A stretch of 57,421 bases of DNA, taken from IMG/VR virus record IMGVR_UViG_3300030202_000014, positions 1 to 57,421 of that record, one strand, 5' to 3'. Made by a program: the position numbers and the translations under genes. Below, piece by piece: positions 1-9,379 of this stretch. Numbering within the stretch: the stretch's first letter is position 1; each line of letters starts with the position of its first letter. The stretch comes from a virus. Below the pieces are notes generated by a model. It saw only the letters and a program-made list of their open reading frames with translations, did no database searches and was not told the DNA's origin.

Positions 1-34
1 GAATTAAATGGTCTGAACGTAAGATGCAGTGGAC
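1..34. repeat. Left copy of the terminal overlap (circular closure)
   Basis: These 34 bases match 57388-57421 at 31 positions. The mismatches are at positions 2, 8 and 20. All three fall at third codon positions of the terminase frame (GGA/GGT, AAA/AAG, CGT/CGA) and change no residue. The overlap therefore joins the two halves of one gene, and the two copies appear to come from slightly different variants. Confidence 0.85.
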
Positions 35-1160
35 TGCGCCATCTGGCGCAAGATTGTGGATGTCATACCTAGATAAAGAAGATGACGTCTTGCGTTATCA
101 GGGTCTAGCATTTAGTTGGATAGGCTTTGACGAGTTGACACAATGGCCCACACCGTTTGCATGGAACTACATGCGCTCTCGTCTACGGTCCACTGCACCC
201 GATCTTCCAGTGTATATGAGGGCAACTACTAACCCCGGAGGTAGAGGCCATCACTGGGTAAAGAAAATGTTTATTGATCCTTCTGCTGCAGGTAAATCTT
301 TTAACGCAACAGATATTGACACAGGCGAAACTTTAAGGTATCCTTCTGGACATGAGAAAGCAGGTAAGCCTTTATTCAGACGTAGGTTTATTCCTGCTAG
401 ACTCAAAGACAACCCATACTTGGCAACGCAAGGTGACTATGAAGCCATGCTACTGTCATTACCAGAACAGCAACGTAGACAGTTATTGGATGGTGATTGG
501 GATATAAAAGAGGGCGCAGCCTTCACAGAGTTTGATAGGAATGTACATGTTGTTGAACCTTACCGTATTCCCAGTAACTGGGTCAAGTTTAGAGCTTGCG
601 ACTATGGCTATGGGTCTTATAGTGCCGTACTTTGGTTTGCTGTCTCACCTAGTGAACAGATAGTTGTATACAGAGAACTATACGTTAGTAAAGTATTAGC
701 TACTGATTTAGCTGACATGGTTCTTGAACTAGAAGCAGAAGATGGAAATATAAAGTATGGAGTGCTTGATAGTTCTTTGTGGCATAAGCGTGGTGATACT
801 GGTCCATCGTTGGCTGAACAGATGATACAGAAGGGATGCCGTTGGCGACCATCTGACAGATCAAAAGGATCACGTGTAGCAGGTAAAAATGAAATACACA
901 GACGTTTGCAAATAGACGAGTTTACAGAAGAACCTAGAATGGTATTTTTTAACAACTGTGTAAACACTGTAGCACAATTACCTGCTTTACCAATAGATAA
1001 AAAGAATCCAGAAGACGTTGATACAAAGTCAGAAGATCACTTGTATGATGCTTTAAGATACGGTATAATGTCAAGACCAAGATTTAGTGTATTTGATTAC
1101 GATCCGCATGGCGCACCTTCTATGGGTATGAGAGTTGCAGATAATGTATTTGGCTATTAA
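1..1160 (+). CDS. terL: Terminase large subunit, C-terminal part (continues from right end)
   Basis: This is the ATPase C-terminal half and nuclease of the packaging motor, which loads DNA into proheads through the portal. The open frame runs to the left edge with no start. Joined to 56967-57421 across the 34-bp overlap it gives about 526 residues, a normal TerL length. Visible motifs are Walker B in FSWIGFDELTQWP, a coupling TTNPGG, the nuclease Asp in ACDYGYGS, a second acidic site in VLDSSLWHKRGD and a terminal DHLYDALRYG. The internal ATG at 24 is only the first Met within the fragment and should not be taken as the start. The portal gene follows after 10 bases. Confidence 0.93.
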   Translation, partial: IKWSERKMQWTAPSGARLWMSYLDKEDDVLRYQGLAFSWIGFDELTQWPTPFAWNYMRSRLRSTAPDLPVYMRATTNPGGRGHHWVKKMFIDPSAAGKSFNATDIDTGETLRYPSGHEKAGKPLFRRRFIPARLKDNPYLATQGDYEAMLLSLPEQQRRQLLDGDWDIKEGAAFTEFDRNVHVVEPYRIPSNWVKFRACDYGYGSYSAVLWFAVSPSEQIVVYRELYVSKVLATDLADMVLELEAEDGNIKYGVLDSSLWHKRGDTGPSLAEQMIQKGCRWRPSDRSKGSRVAGKNEIHRRLQIDEFTEEPRMVFFNNCVNTVAQLPALPIDKKNPEDVDTKSEDHLYDALRYGIMSRPRFSVFDYDPHGAPSMGMRVADNVFGY

Positions 1161-1170
1161 GGAAAAGTAA

Positions 1171-3306
1171 ATGGCAGAAGAAAACGAAACATTTATAGAA
1201 GATGATTCAATTGTCTTAGACGATATTGAAGAGGATGTTACAGAGGATTCTCAAACAGAAAATATCATTCCATTTATTATGGAACGTTACAATCGTGCAG
1301 AAGACTATCGAAGACAAGACGAAGAACGTTGGTTACGATCTTACCGCAACTATCGTGGTATATATGGACCAGAGGTTCAGTTTACAGAAGCCGAAAAATC
1401 TCGTGTGTTTATTAAGGTAACTAAAACAAAAACACTTGCAGCATATGGTCAGATTGTAGATGTATTATTTGCAAACAATAAATTTCCACTAACTATTGAC
1501 CCTACTGAATTACCAGAGGGTGTAGTTGCAGATGTTAACTTTGATCCACAAGAACCAGAACAGCTACGTTCAAACGGTATGGATGAAACAGTTAGCCCAT
1601 ATGGATTTTCAGGAGATGGACGTGAGATACCTGCAGGTGCTACAGCTAAAACACTTGCAGATAGTCTAGGTCCAATGGCAGATAAGTTTGAGGGAATTGA
1701 TAATTTAAAACAGGGTGTAGGTAAAACACCGACTGCTGTTACGTTTAGTCCTGCAATGGTTGCAGCTAAAAACATGCAAAAGAAAATACATGACCAACTA
1801 GAAGAGTCAAATGCATCTAAACATTTACGTAGTACTGCGTTTGAAATGGCTTTGTTTGGTACAGGGATTATGAAAGGTCCGTTTGCTGTAGACAAAGAGT
1901 ATCCTAGTTGGAATGATGATGGAGAATATGAGCCTACATTTAAAACAGTTCCTCAAGTAAATCATGTATCTGTTTGGAACTTTTATCCAGATCCAGATGC
2001 AAACAACATGGACGAAGCTCAGTATGTAATTGAACGGCATAAACTATCACGTTCTCAGATGCGTAATCTAAAGAAGCGTCCTTACTTTCGCTCTCAGGTT
2101 ATTGACGAAGCTATTAAGTTAGGTGAAAACTACGACAAAGAATATTGGGAAGATGATTTATCTGACTATGCGCCAGAGCATGGTGTAGAACGATATGAGG
2201 TTCTTGAGTACTGGGGTATGGTAGAAACTGAAACCCTTGAAGAACAGGGAGTAGATATTCCAGAAGAGCTAATGGCAATGGATGAGTTACAGGCAAACGT
2301 TTGGATTTGTAACGGTAAACTTATTCGTATGGTTCTGAATCCATTCAAACCTGCTACTATTCCTTATGTAGCATCTCCCTATGAACTTAACCCATACTCA
2401 TTCTTTGGTGTTGGTATTGCTGAAAACATGGACGATACCCAAACGTTGATGAATGGTTTTATGCGTATGGCTGTAGACAATGCAGTTATGTCAGGAAACT
2501 TGTTAATTGAAGTCGATGAAACTAACTTGGTTCCGGGTCAAGACTTGTCAGTATACCCCGGTAAAGTATTTCGAAGACAGGGTGGTGCTCCGGGGCAAGC
2601 TATCTTTGGCACTAAGTTTCCAAACGTTTCTGGTGAGAACATGCAACTATTTGACAAGGCTCGTGTACTTGCAGATGAGTCAACAGGCTTTCCATCCTTT
2701 GCGCATGGACAGACAGGTGTGCAGGGTGTAGGACGTACAGCTAGTGGTATCAGTATGCTTATGGGTGCTGCCAGTGGTGCAATTAAAAATGTTATTAAAA
2801 ATGTAGATGATTACCTACTACGTCCACTTGGTGAACGTCTGTATCGTTTTAATATGCAATTTGATTTTGATCCAAATATTCGTGGTGATCTTGAAGTAAA
2901 AGCACGAGGAACAGAATCACTTATGGCTAATGAAGTGCGTAGCCAAAGACTAATGCAGTTTATGCAAATAGCAAGTAGCCCAACACTTGCGCCTTTCGCA
3001 AAATTCCAATATATTATTAGGGAAATTGCTAAGTCGTTAGAGCTTGACCCAGATAAAGTTACTAACAATATGAATGAAGCAGCAATACAAGCAGAGCTAA
3101 TGAAACAGTTTCAACAACCTGCTGAACCTGAAGGAGCACCTGCAGGAGCAGATGCAGCAGACCCAACAGGAGCAGGTGGTGGTAACATAGGAACTGGCAT
3201 GGCTCCACAACCTAATGAACAAGGATTTAGTGGAAATGGACAAGGAGCACCTCAACAAGCTGAAGTGGCTAGTGGCGAACAACCGCCAGTGGAACAACTT
3301 CAGTAA
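1171..3306 (+). CDS. Portal (head-tail connector) protein
   Basis: This is the dodecameric ring at the capsid vertex through which DNA is packaged and ejected. The call rests on position directly after TerL, the 711-residue length typical of podoviral portals, and a core with regularly spaced aromatic and charged segments (ERWLRSYRNYRGIYGPEV near residues 50-70). A central region includes NHVSVWNFYPDPDA. The C-terminal ~60 residues are rich in Gln, Pro, Gly and Ala, as in many podovirus portals. A purine-rich AAGGAAAAG precedes the ATG. Its last 92 bases overlap the next gene. Confidence 0.85.
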   Translation: MAEENETFIEDDSIVLDDIEEDVTEDSQTENIIPFIMERYNRAEDYRRQDEERWLRSYRNYRGIYGPEVQFTEAEKSRVFIKVTKTKTLAAYGQIVDVLFANNKFPLTIDPTELPEGVVADVNFDPQEPEQLRSNGMDETVSPYGFSGDGREIPAGATAKTLADSLGPMADKFEGIDNLKQGVGKTPTAVTFSPAMVAAKNMQKKIHDQLEESNASKHLRSTAFEMALFGTGIMKGPFAVDKEYPSWNDDGEYEPTFKTVPQVNHVSVWNFYPDPDANNMDEAQYVIERHKLSRSQMRNLKKRPYFRSQVIDEAIKLGENYDKEYWEDDLSDYAPEHGVERYEVLEYWGMVETETLEEQGVDIPEELMAMDELQANVWICNGKLIRMVLNPFKPATIPYVASPYELNPYSFFGVGIAENMDDTQTLMNGFMRMAVDNAVMSGNLLIEVDETNLVPGQDLSVYPGKVFRRQGGAPGQAIFGTKFPNVSGENMQLFDKARVLADESTGFPSFAHGQTGVQGVGRTASGISMLMGAASGAIKNVIKNVDDYLLRPLGERLYRFNMQFDFDPNIRGDLEVKARGTESLMANEVRSQRLMQFMQIASSPTLAPFAKFQYIIREIAKSLELDPDKVTNNMNEAAIQAELMKQFQQPAEPEGAPAGADAADPTGAGGGNIGTGMAPQPNEQGFSGNGQGAPQQAEVASGEQPPVEQLQ

Positions 3307-3448
3307 TTATATTGAATCTCTAATAGAGGCTCAACAAAGAAAAATAGAACAATCTGACAACCCAACCGAAATGTATAGATCACAAGGAGCTATACAAGAG
3401 CTACGTAAAATAAAAAATTTACGTGATGTAATTTCAAACTTAGGATAA
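3215..3448 (+). CDS. Small conserved protein overlapping the portal gene
   Basis: This 77-residue helical, charged protein has a middle part, YIESLIEAQQRKIEQSD, followed by MYRSQGAIQELRKIKNLRD. That pattern resembles small proteins found right after portal genes in many podoviruses. Function is unknown; a helper of portal or head assembly is an inference from position only. The start lies inside the portal frame (92-base overlap); a later start is possible but no better ATG was seen. Confidence 0.6.
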   Translation: MNKDLVEMDKEHLNKLKWLVANNRQWNNFSNYIESLIEAQQRKIEQSDNPTEMYRSQGAIQELRKIKNLRDVISNLG

Positions 3449-3452
3449 TACT

Positions 3453-6400
3453 ATGATGAATAGACCCAACTTAATGTACAAACAAGGTGGCCTCAATGAT
3501 GAAGGTGGCGAAATAGATGAAGTCTCAGGCAACGAAGTTCCTGTAGGTGGCACTAAAGAGGGTGTACGAGATGACATTGAAGTTAACATGAGTGCAGGTG
3601 AATTTGTTTCAGACGAAGCAACTACACGTTATCATGGATTAAAAACATTTTTAGGTATGCGTGATGAAGCTATTATGGGTATGCAGAAAATGGAAGCAAT
3701 GGGATTGATGGGTAATTCAGATGAAGCAACATTACCCTCTGACATGCCATTTGGTATGGGCGATCTTATGGTTGTGCAAATTGATAAAGATGGAAAAGAA
3801 AAAGAATTAAACATGCAAGAAGGTGGCGTAGTTCCTAGTGGCATGGTAGATTTAAGTGATCAACAACAAGACATACCTATGCAAGAACAAATTGGTCCTG
3901 TAACATTTGACGAAGTAATGTCAGATGCAAAAATGGAATTTAAAAACTATGTAAATGCCGATGGTCAAAACCTCATGGTTCCGTTTATTGGTGGAGTACC
4001 TCTTTATCCTATACCCCCCGGATATGAATTAGATGAAGGAGAAGAAGGAGATATAACAGAAGTACCTGAACTTCCCGATCCTGCTGCACCAGTTACACCA
4101 TCAAGAGATGACGATGACGATAATGATGCTGCACTTACAGCTTATCGTGGAAGTAAAAAAGATACCAGTATTCAGTGGGATACATTATCAAATGATGAAT
4201 TTTTAATTGAAGCAAATAAACGTAATGGTTTTGGTCGGAACTTAGCTATGGGTGTAGCTTCACTTATTAGTCCTCTTGCTGCAGTCGGCATGGCAGGACT
4301 TATGAAAGTAGAAGACAATAAAGTACTTGCTATGGCAAGATCACGACTAGCTGCATTGCCACAGGGTTCTGCACAACGAGCAGAATATGAAAAGATGATT
4401 GAGTCTTACGAAGCTCGTGGTAAAGGTTTATTTGGTAGTATAATTGGTAAAATTGTAGATACTTTAGGTGGTATGTTTGGTTCCACAGATGAGCAAAAAG
4501 TAAAAGCTCAAAATGCAAACTTAGTTGCCAACAGTGGTACAGTTGTAGGAAAATACAGTGCAAATGGACAAATAACTGAAGCAGGTATTGAAGCAGTAAA
4601 CGGTGGTATCGTGGAAGGTGTTACTACTGAACAATATCAAAAAGCTCAACAAGATTTAAACTCACAAGACCCAGAAGTTAAAGCAGAAGCACAACGAATT
4701 ATGTCTAATTATATTGGGCAGGAACTCGGTAGTTATGTAAATCAAGATATACTAAATGCAGCAAAAGCAGGTATCAGTGGAAGAACACCAGAACAAACAC
4801 GTGTTGATCTTGTAAACATTGCATATCAACCTTCTACTGCACTAAAAGAACAACTAGACGGTTTAACACAGGGACAGAAAAATTTCTTAGGCTACACAGG
4901 TGAAAACTATTTAGATGTTATTGATTTTGGTAGAGAACAGGTATCTCAAATAGCACCTACAGGATTTACAACAAAAGCTCCTGATAGATCGTTTATGGGT
5001 CCAGATACTATGTCTACTCGTGCTGCATTTTCGGGTGATACAAGTGGCAATGTAATTACACAACAAGATATAACTAACCAAGAATCTAAAGTACGACAAG
5101 ATCAAGTTAATGCATTAATTAATATTGGTGTAGATAGAGCACTTGCAGAAGCATCAGTACCTTCAGTTGGTATGGGATCAGTTCAAAGTTTTACATCCAG
5201 AGATGTAGATGCGTTAGAAGGACCAGAAGCAGCAGCAAGTTTTCAAACTACACGAAAAGGACAAACACCTACAGAGTTAGGTTTTGGTGATGCACAACTT
5301 GGTGAGTTTGGTGGGTTAGGAGAACAAGTTGACGTTGGTCCTGCTTTTGATCGACAAGCCTATGGTCAAGTAGACCTATCATCTGTAGATAGAAAGAATG
5401 ACCCTGCGTATCCAGATTACTATGCAGAAAGAATGATACCTAGCCCATTTGAAGATGTTGATCCAAATACAGGAAAAGGTTTATTCGAAGGTCAAACTAC
5501 AGAAGCATTTAAAATAGGTTCTGGTCTTAGTCCAACTGAGTTAGGTTTTGGTGATGCACAGCTAGGTGAGTTTGCAGGTGTACAAAGAGCAGATACCCCT
5601 GCACCTGACTATGCTACAATGGGCATGGGAGAAAAAGGTAGAGTAACAACACCAACTACAGTAACACCTAAAGTTGATACTAAAACAGTTCAAGAAGAAA
5701 TGGCTAAACAAGAAGCTAATTACATGGAAGCTGCTTTTGGTGATCAAACAACAGATGCACTACAACTAAAAGATGTTGTACCAGATACTGCAGCCAAGAT
5801 GTCTTTTGAAGATGCCTTTGCTGCTGCACGTGCAGAAGAAAAAAGATTGGGTCTTGCTGCAGGTACTTCTCAGTTTGAGTATGATGGTAAAATGTTTTCT
5901 ACTGCCACTAAAGAACAAGCTGCAGCAAAAACAGACGAACCTGCAGAACAAAAAGGTAAGTATAGCCCAACTGCAAATAAACAATTGTCTGGTGGATATG
6001 AAACCAACACACTTAGCGATGCAGAACAAGATGCATTTGATGCTGCAGTAGATCGTGGTGATGCTAATGTAGCAAACCACTTTGCAATGGTAAATAGATC
6101 ACGTAATAAACAAGATGAATACGCTGCAAGTGGTTTTGATAAAACTGTAGGTAGGTCATTAGGTCTTTCAGATTTTGATATGCAGCAAGCAGAAGAATAC
6201 GGTGGTAGTGTACAGACAGCTATTAACGAAGGTCGTGCAGAAAAAGCTGATGGATTTTTAGGTTTTGGTAAAGTGACTGTTACTGATACAAGTAAAAGTA
6301 AGGGTGGTAGTAACGCAGGTAAAAGAGATGATGATGATAAACCTGCTACAACAACTACAACTACAAGCAGTAAAGATACTAACATTGCCTCATCAGGACG

Positions 6401-6908
6401 TAGTGAAACACAAATTCAAAATGATATTAATGCTGCGTTAAAAGCATCTGGTGGTGAATGGACATCTGAGTTGAATACGCTTGTATCTGAACGTGACAGT
6501 GCTCGTTCAAATCAAGGTAGTTCATCTTCCTCTGATGATGGTGGAGGAGGCGGTGGCGGTGGTGGCTCATCGTCAGGTGGTGGTAAGATAGTATGTACCG
6601 CTATGAACGATGCCTATGGATTTGGTTCATATCGTAATGCTATATGGCTTGCGTACTCAGCACGTCACATGACAAAAGAACATGAGGTAGGATACCATAC
6701 TATTTTCTTACCACTTATTGACTTAGCATACAAAAAGAATTACAATAGTGTAAGAGTTATTCTTGAAAATATTGCAAGACACCGTACTGCTGATCTAAGA
6801 GCAGAAATGAAAAACGGAAAACGAGATAACATAGGACGTGTTTATCGTGCAATATTAGAACCTATCTGTTATGCAGTAGGTAAAGTAAAACTTTCATTGG
6901 AGAAATAA
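3453..6908 (+). CDS. Large virion-associated protein with conserved C-terminal domain
   Basis: 1,151 residues. The N-terminus (NLMYKQGGLNDEGGEIDEVS, then an SAGEFVSDEATTRYHG segment) matches a type common next to portal genes in marine phages. The middle is low-complexity and polar, with an acidic DDDDDN stretch and a Ser/Gly-rich linker near residues 1030-1050. The C-terminal ~100 residues form a separate domain (KIVCTAMNDAYGFGSYRNAIW to the end) seen at the ends of various phage structural proteins. A segment PTELGFGDAQLGEF occurs twice (near residues 607 and 692). Function is unknown; a structural or ejected protein is likely. Confidence 0.6.
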   Translation: MMNRPNLMYKQGGLNDEGGEIDEVSGNEVPVGGTKEGVRDDIEVNMSAGEFVSDEATTRYHGLKTFLGMRDEAIMGMQKMEAMGLMGNSDEATLPSDMPFGMGDLMVVQIDKDGKEKELNMQEGGVVPSGMVDLSDQQQDIPMQEQIGPVTFDEVMSDAKMEFKNYVNADGQNLMVPFIGGVPLYPIPPGYELDEGEEGDITEVPELPDPAAPVTPSRDDDDDNDAALTAYRGSKKDTSIQWDTLSNDEFLIEANKRNGFGRNLAMGVASLISPLAAVGMAGLMKVEDNKVLAMARSRLAALPQGSAQRAEYEKMIESYEARGKGLFGSIIGKIVDTLGGMFGSTDEQKVKAQNANLVANSGTVVGKYSANGQITEAGIEAVNGGIVEGVTTEQYQKAQQDLNSQDPEVKAEAQRIMSNYIGQELGSYVNQDILNAAKAGISGRTPEQTRVDLVNIAYQPSTALKEQLDGLTQGQKNFLGYTGENYLDVIDFGREQVSQIAPTGFTTKAPDRSFMGPDTMSTRAAFSGDTSGNVITQQDITNQESKVRQDQVNALINIGVDRALAEASVPSVGMGSVQSFTSRDVDALEGPEAAASFQTTRKGQTPTELGFGDAQLGEFGGLGEQVDVGPAFDRQAYGQVDLSSVDRKNDPAYPDYYAERMIPSPFEDVDPNTGKGLFEGQTTEAFKIGSGLSPTELGFGDAQLGEFAGVQRADTPAPDYATMGMGEKGRVTTPTTVTPKVDTKTVQEEMAKQEANYMEAAFGDQTTDALQLKDVVPDTAAKMSFEDAFAAARAEEKRLGLAAGTSQFEYDGKMFSTATKEQAAAKTDEPAEQKGKYSPTANKQLSGGYETNTLSDAEQDAFDAAVDRGDANVANHFAMVNRSRNKQDEYAASGFDKTVGRSLGLSDFDMQQAEEYGGSVQTAINEGRAEKADGFLGFGKVTVTDTSKSKGGSNAGKRDDDDKPATTTTTTSSKDTNIASSGRSETQIQNDINAALKASGGEWTSELNTLVSERDSARSNQGSSSSSDDGGGGGGGGGSSSGGGKIVCTAMNDAYGFGSYRNAIWLAYSARHMTKEHEVGYHTIFLPLIDLAYKKNYNSVRVILENIARHRTADLRAEMKNGKRDNIGRVYRAILEPICYAVGKVKLSLEK
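5269..5574 (+). repeat. Internal direct repeat in the 1,151-aa protein gene
   Basis: Two near-identical stretches of about 40 bp (around 5272-5311 and 5536-5575) encode PTELGFGDAQLGEF twice, with only synonymous or flanking changes. They are about 264 bp apart in the same frame and look like a segmental duplication inside the gene. Confidence 0.7.
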
Positions 6909-7124
6909 ATGGCAGACAAAACCTATCAACAATATTTAGGAGAAGTATCTACACGTTATCGTGATCTTTCTGATGATGAAAAAGATGTAGTACGTGCAAT
7001 GCGTGGTACGCAACAAGGTTTGGTTCTTAGTAAAATACTAGGAAACGAATTGGCTCTTGCTGACTTAGGAGTAAAACGTACTCCAACAGCAATGCCAAAA
7101 AAACGTGGACTAGCTACACGATAA
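6909..7124 (+). CDS. Small hypothetical protein
   Basis: 71 residues, starting right after the stop of the large upstream protein. It is mostly helical and ends in a basic tail (KRTPTAMPKKRGLATR). It sits between a virion-type protein and the scaffold, so a head-related role is possible. No recognisable domain. Confidence 0.6.
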   Translation: MADKTYQQYLGEVSTRYRDLSDDEKDVVRAMRGTQQGLVLSKILGNELALADLGVKRTPTAMPKKRGLATR

Positions 7125-7195
7125 ATTAGTTAGATATTCTGGCTACTCATCCCCCATCCAACATGGCTACGGTGGCCCCAGTAAAGGAAAAACAA

Positions 7196-8047
7196 ATGCA
7201 AGACGCAATGGTAGAACAAGTAGAAACTAAATCTGCTTTTATAAATAAAAAATATAGTAATGAAGATAGACTTAAAAAAGAAGAAGAAGAACTAGAACAA
7301 TTAGTAGCTGAACAAAAGGGTGAAGCTAAACAAGAAGAACCTGAACCAGAAGGTGCAGAAGAAAAATCTTTTAAGAAACGCTACGGTGATCTACGCAGAC
7401 ACATGCAGCAAAAAGAAAAAGAGTGGTCTGAAAAGTTTAATAGTATTCAAAGTCAACTATCAGAAGCCACTAAAAAAGAAATGAAACTTCCTACATCTGA
7501 AGAAGACTTAGATGCTTGGATTAAAAAATATCCAGATGTAGCAGGAATTGTAGAAACAATTGCAATTAAAAAAGCTAAAGAGCAATCTGCAGAATTAGAA
7601 GAACGTGTAAAGGCAGTAGATGAAATGCGTGAAACTGCTGCACGAGAAAAAGCTGAAGCAGAGCTAATGAAGCTACATCCTGACTTTGACGAGATTAGAG
7701 AGAGTGATGACTTTCACGATTGGGTAAACGAACAGCCTAAGTCAATTCAGGATGCATTGTATGAAAATAATACTGATGCTCGTACTGCTGCAAGGGCAAT
7801 TGATTTATATAAATCAGATAAAAATATTGGTACTAAAAAGAAAAAGAATACAGACAAAGACGCAGCTAAATCTGTAGACTCACGTAACTCACGTAGTAGA
7901 CCAGATACAAGTGATGGTTCAGGTGCAATCCTAGAATCTGAAGTCAATAAAATGTCTGCACAAGAATACGAAAAGCGGTCTGACGAAATTATGGAAGCTA
8001 TCCGTACAGGCAACTTCGTATATGATTTATCTGGTAATGCCAGATAA
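7196..8047 (+). CDS. Putative capsid scaffolding protein
   Basis: 283 residues. It is very rich in Glu and Lys with long predicted coiled coil (residues ~15-200) and sits immediately before the major capsid gene, the usual composition and place of a podoviral scaffold. I chose the ATG at 7196 because AGTAAAGGA lies 8 bases upstream. An ATG at 7163 is in frame but has no ribosome site. The C-terminal part (SAQEYEKRSDEIMEAIRTG) would be the capsid-binding end by analogy with other scaffolds. This is inferred from context; there is no sequence signature proper. Confidence 0.72.
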   Translation: MQDAMVEQVETKSAFINKKYSNEDRLKKEEEELEQLVAEQKGEAKQEEPEPEGAEEKSFKKRYGDLRRHMQQKEKEWSEKFNSIQSQLSEATKKEMKLPTSEEDLDAWIKKYPDVAGIVETIAIKKAKEQSAELEERVKAVDEMRETAAREKAEAELMKLHPDFDEIRESDDFHDWVNEQPKSIQDALYENNTDARTAARAIDLYKSDKNIGTKKKKNTDKDAAKSVDSRNSRSRPDTSDGSGAILESEVNKMSAQEYEKRSDEIMEAIRTGNFVYDLSGNAR

Positions 8048-8050
8048 CTA

Positions 8051-8078
8051 TTGACATATAGTTTTTTATCAGTATAAC
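8051..8078 (+). promoter_or_regulatory. Sigma70-like promoter upstream of the capsid gene
   Basis: TTGACA at 8051-8056 and TATAAC at 8073-8078, separated by 16 bases, lie just after the scaffold stop. Transcription would start near 8085, giving a ~215-base leader before the capsid ATG. The -35 box is perfect. A dedicated promoter would explain high capsid output relative to upstream genes. Confidence 0.6.
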
Positions 8079-8097
8079 TATATGTAGAATCGTAAGT

Positions 8098-8214
8098 GGT
8101 ACAGCCCCTGTAGAGATGGATACCTGTACCTATTACTTTATTAGCAAACAACATATCCTTTCGGACAACCTAATGTCTCATGGCCCATTGTGTGTAATAT
8201 AGGCCAATATTACA
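8098..8214 (+). promoter_or_regulatory. Structured 5' leader of the capsid gene
   Basis: The leader holds two inverted repeats: GGTACAG at 8098-8104 with CTGTACC at 8124-8130, and TGTAATAT at 8193-8200 with ATATTACA at 8207-8214 (8-bp perfect stem, 6-base loop). Neither is followed by a T run, so they look like mRNA-stabilising or translation-affecting hairpins rather than terminators. Confidence 0.45.
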
Positions 8215-8299
8215 TGAAATGCACCCTAGTAGAGTTAGCCTCTGTATAAGTATAGTTAGTTTTGCATCTGTCGTGCTCAATGCTATAAGGAGAATTACA

Positions 8300-9364
8300 A
8301 TGGCATTTTCAACAGCATCAGGTTACGGTAACTTACCTAATGGTAACTTTTCACCAGTAATCTATTCCAAACAGGTGCAACTTGCATTCCGCAAGGCATC
8401 TGTTGTTGAAGCGATCACAAACTCAGATTACTTTGGTGAGATTGCCCAAATGGGTGACTCAGTAAAAATCATCAAAGAACCTGAGATCACTGTGAAATCG
8501 TATGCACGTGGTACAACAATCACTCCACAAGATTTGGATGACGAAGACTTTTCATTAACAATTGACAAAGCTAACTACTTTGCTTTCAAAGTTGATGATA
8601 TTGAGGAAGCTCATAGTCACGTTAACTTTTCAAGTCTTGCAAGTGATCGTGCTGCGTATAGACTATCTGACCAGTTTGACCAAGACGTTCTTGGTTACAT
8701 GTCTGGTTTTAAACAATCTGCAATTCATGGTAACGCAAACACTGCTAACACAACTGTTAACGGTTCTAAAGCGGTATCAACTGCAGGTTCAGACGAATTG
8801 CTTGCCTCAATGAAGTTAGATGGTTCTGACTTTAATGCAGGTACAGGCGGTCAGTCTATTGCACTATTGCCACGTACTGGCGGTGCAACAGCTACACCTT
8901 CTAATGCAGGTGAAGCAAACCCACTACAACTTATTGCTCGTATGGCTCGTAAGCTAGATCAGCAAAATGTTGACACAACTGGTCGTTGGCTTGTTGTCGA
9001 TCCAGTGTTCATGGAAATCCTTCGTGACGAAGACTCACGTCTTCAGAATGCAGACTTCGGTGAATCTGGTGGTATCCGTAATGGTCTTGTTGTAAACAAC
9101 CTACACGGTTTCCAAGTACACGTGTCTAACAACCTACCAACTTTTGGTACTGGTCCTGCAACAAACGCAGCGTCAAACGCAACTAACTACGGTGTTATCG
9201 TAGGTGGTCATAGTTCAGCCGTTGCAACTGCAGAGCAGATCAATAAGACAGAATCATATCGTGACCCTGACTCATTTGCAGACATTGTTCGTGGTATGCA
9301 TCTATATGGTCGCAAAATCCTACGCCCAGAGGCGTTGGTTAATGCGCTTTACAACTTACGTTAA
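8300..9364 (+). CDS. Major capsid protein
   Basis: 354 residues from the ATG at 8300, which has AAGGAG 8 bases upstream; an in-frame upstream extension to 8219 has no ribosome site. The N-terminal half (MAFSTASGYGNLPNGNFSPV, KQVQLAFRKASVVEAITNSD, GDSVKIIKEPEITVKSYARG) and the C-terminal part (RWLVVDPVFMEILRDEDSRL, GFQVHVSNNLPTFG) fit an HK97-fold capsid protein of marine podovirus type. It follows the scaffold and has its own promoter candidate. Codon use looks more regular than in neighbours, consistent with high expression. Confidence 0.88.
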   Translation: MAFSTASGYGNLPNGNFSPVIYSKQVQLAFRKASVVEAITNSDYFGEIAQMGDSVKIIKEPEITVKSYARGTTITPQDLDDEDFSLTIDKANYFAFKVDDIEEAHSHVNFSSLASDRAAYRLSDQFDQDVLGYMSGFKQSAIHGNANTANTTVNGSKAVSTAGSDELLASMKLDGSDFNAGTGGQSIALLPRTGGATATPSNAGEANPLQLIARMARKLDQQNVDTTGRWLVVDPVFMEILRDEDSRLQNADFGESGGIRNGLVVNNLHGFQVHVSNNLPTFGTGPATNAASNATNYGVIVGGHSSAVATAEQINKTESYRDPDSFADIVRGMHLYGRKILRPEALVNALYNLR

Positions 9365-9379
9365 TAGGGAGGACTGAAA

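Noticed and set aside
617-967. Antisense open frames in terL, portal and fibre genes (for example 617-967 and 15458-16249 on the minus strand)
   Set aside because: They lie fully inside well-supported genes on the other strand, lack ribosome sites and have odd composition; they are by-products of codon use.
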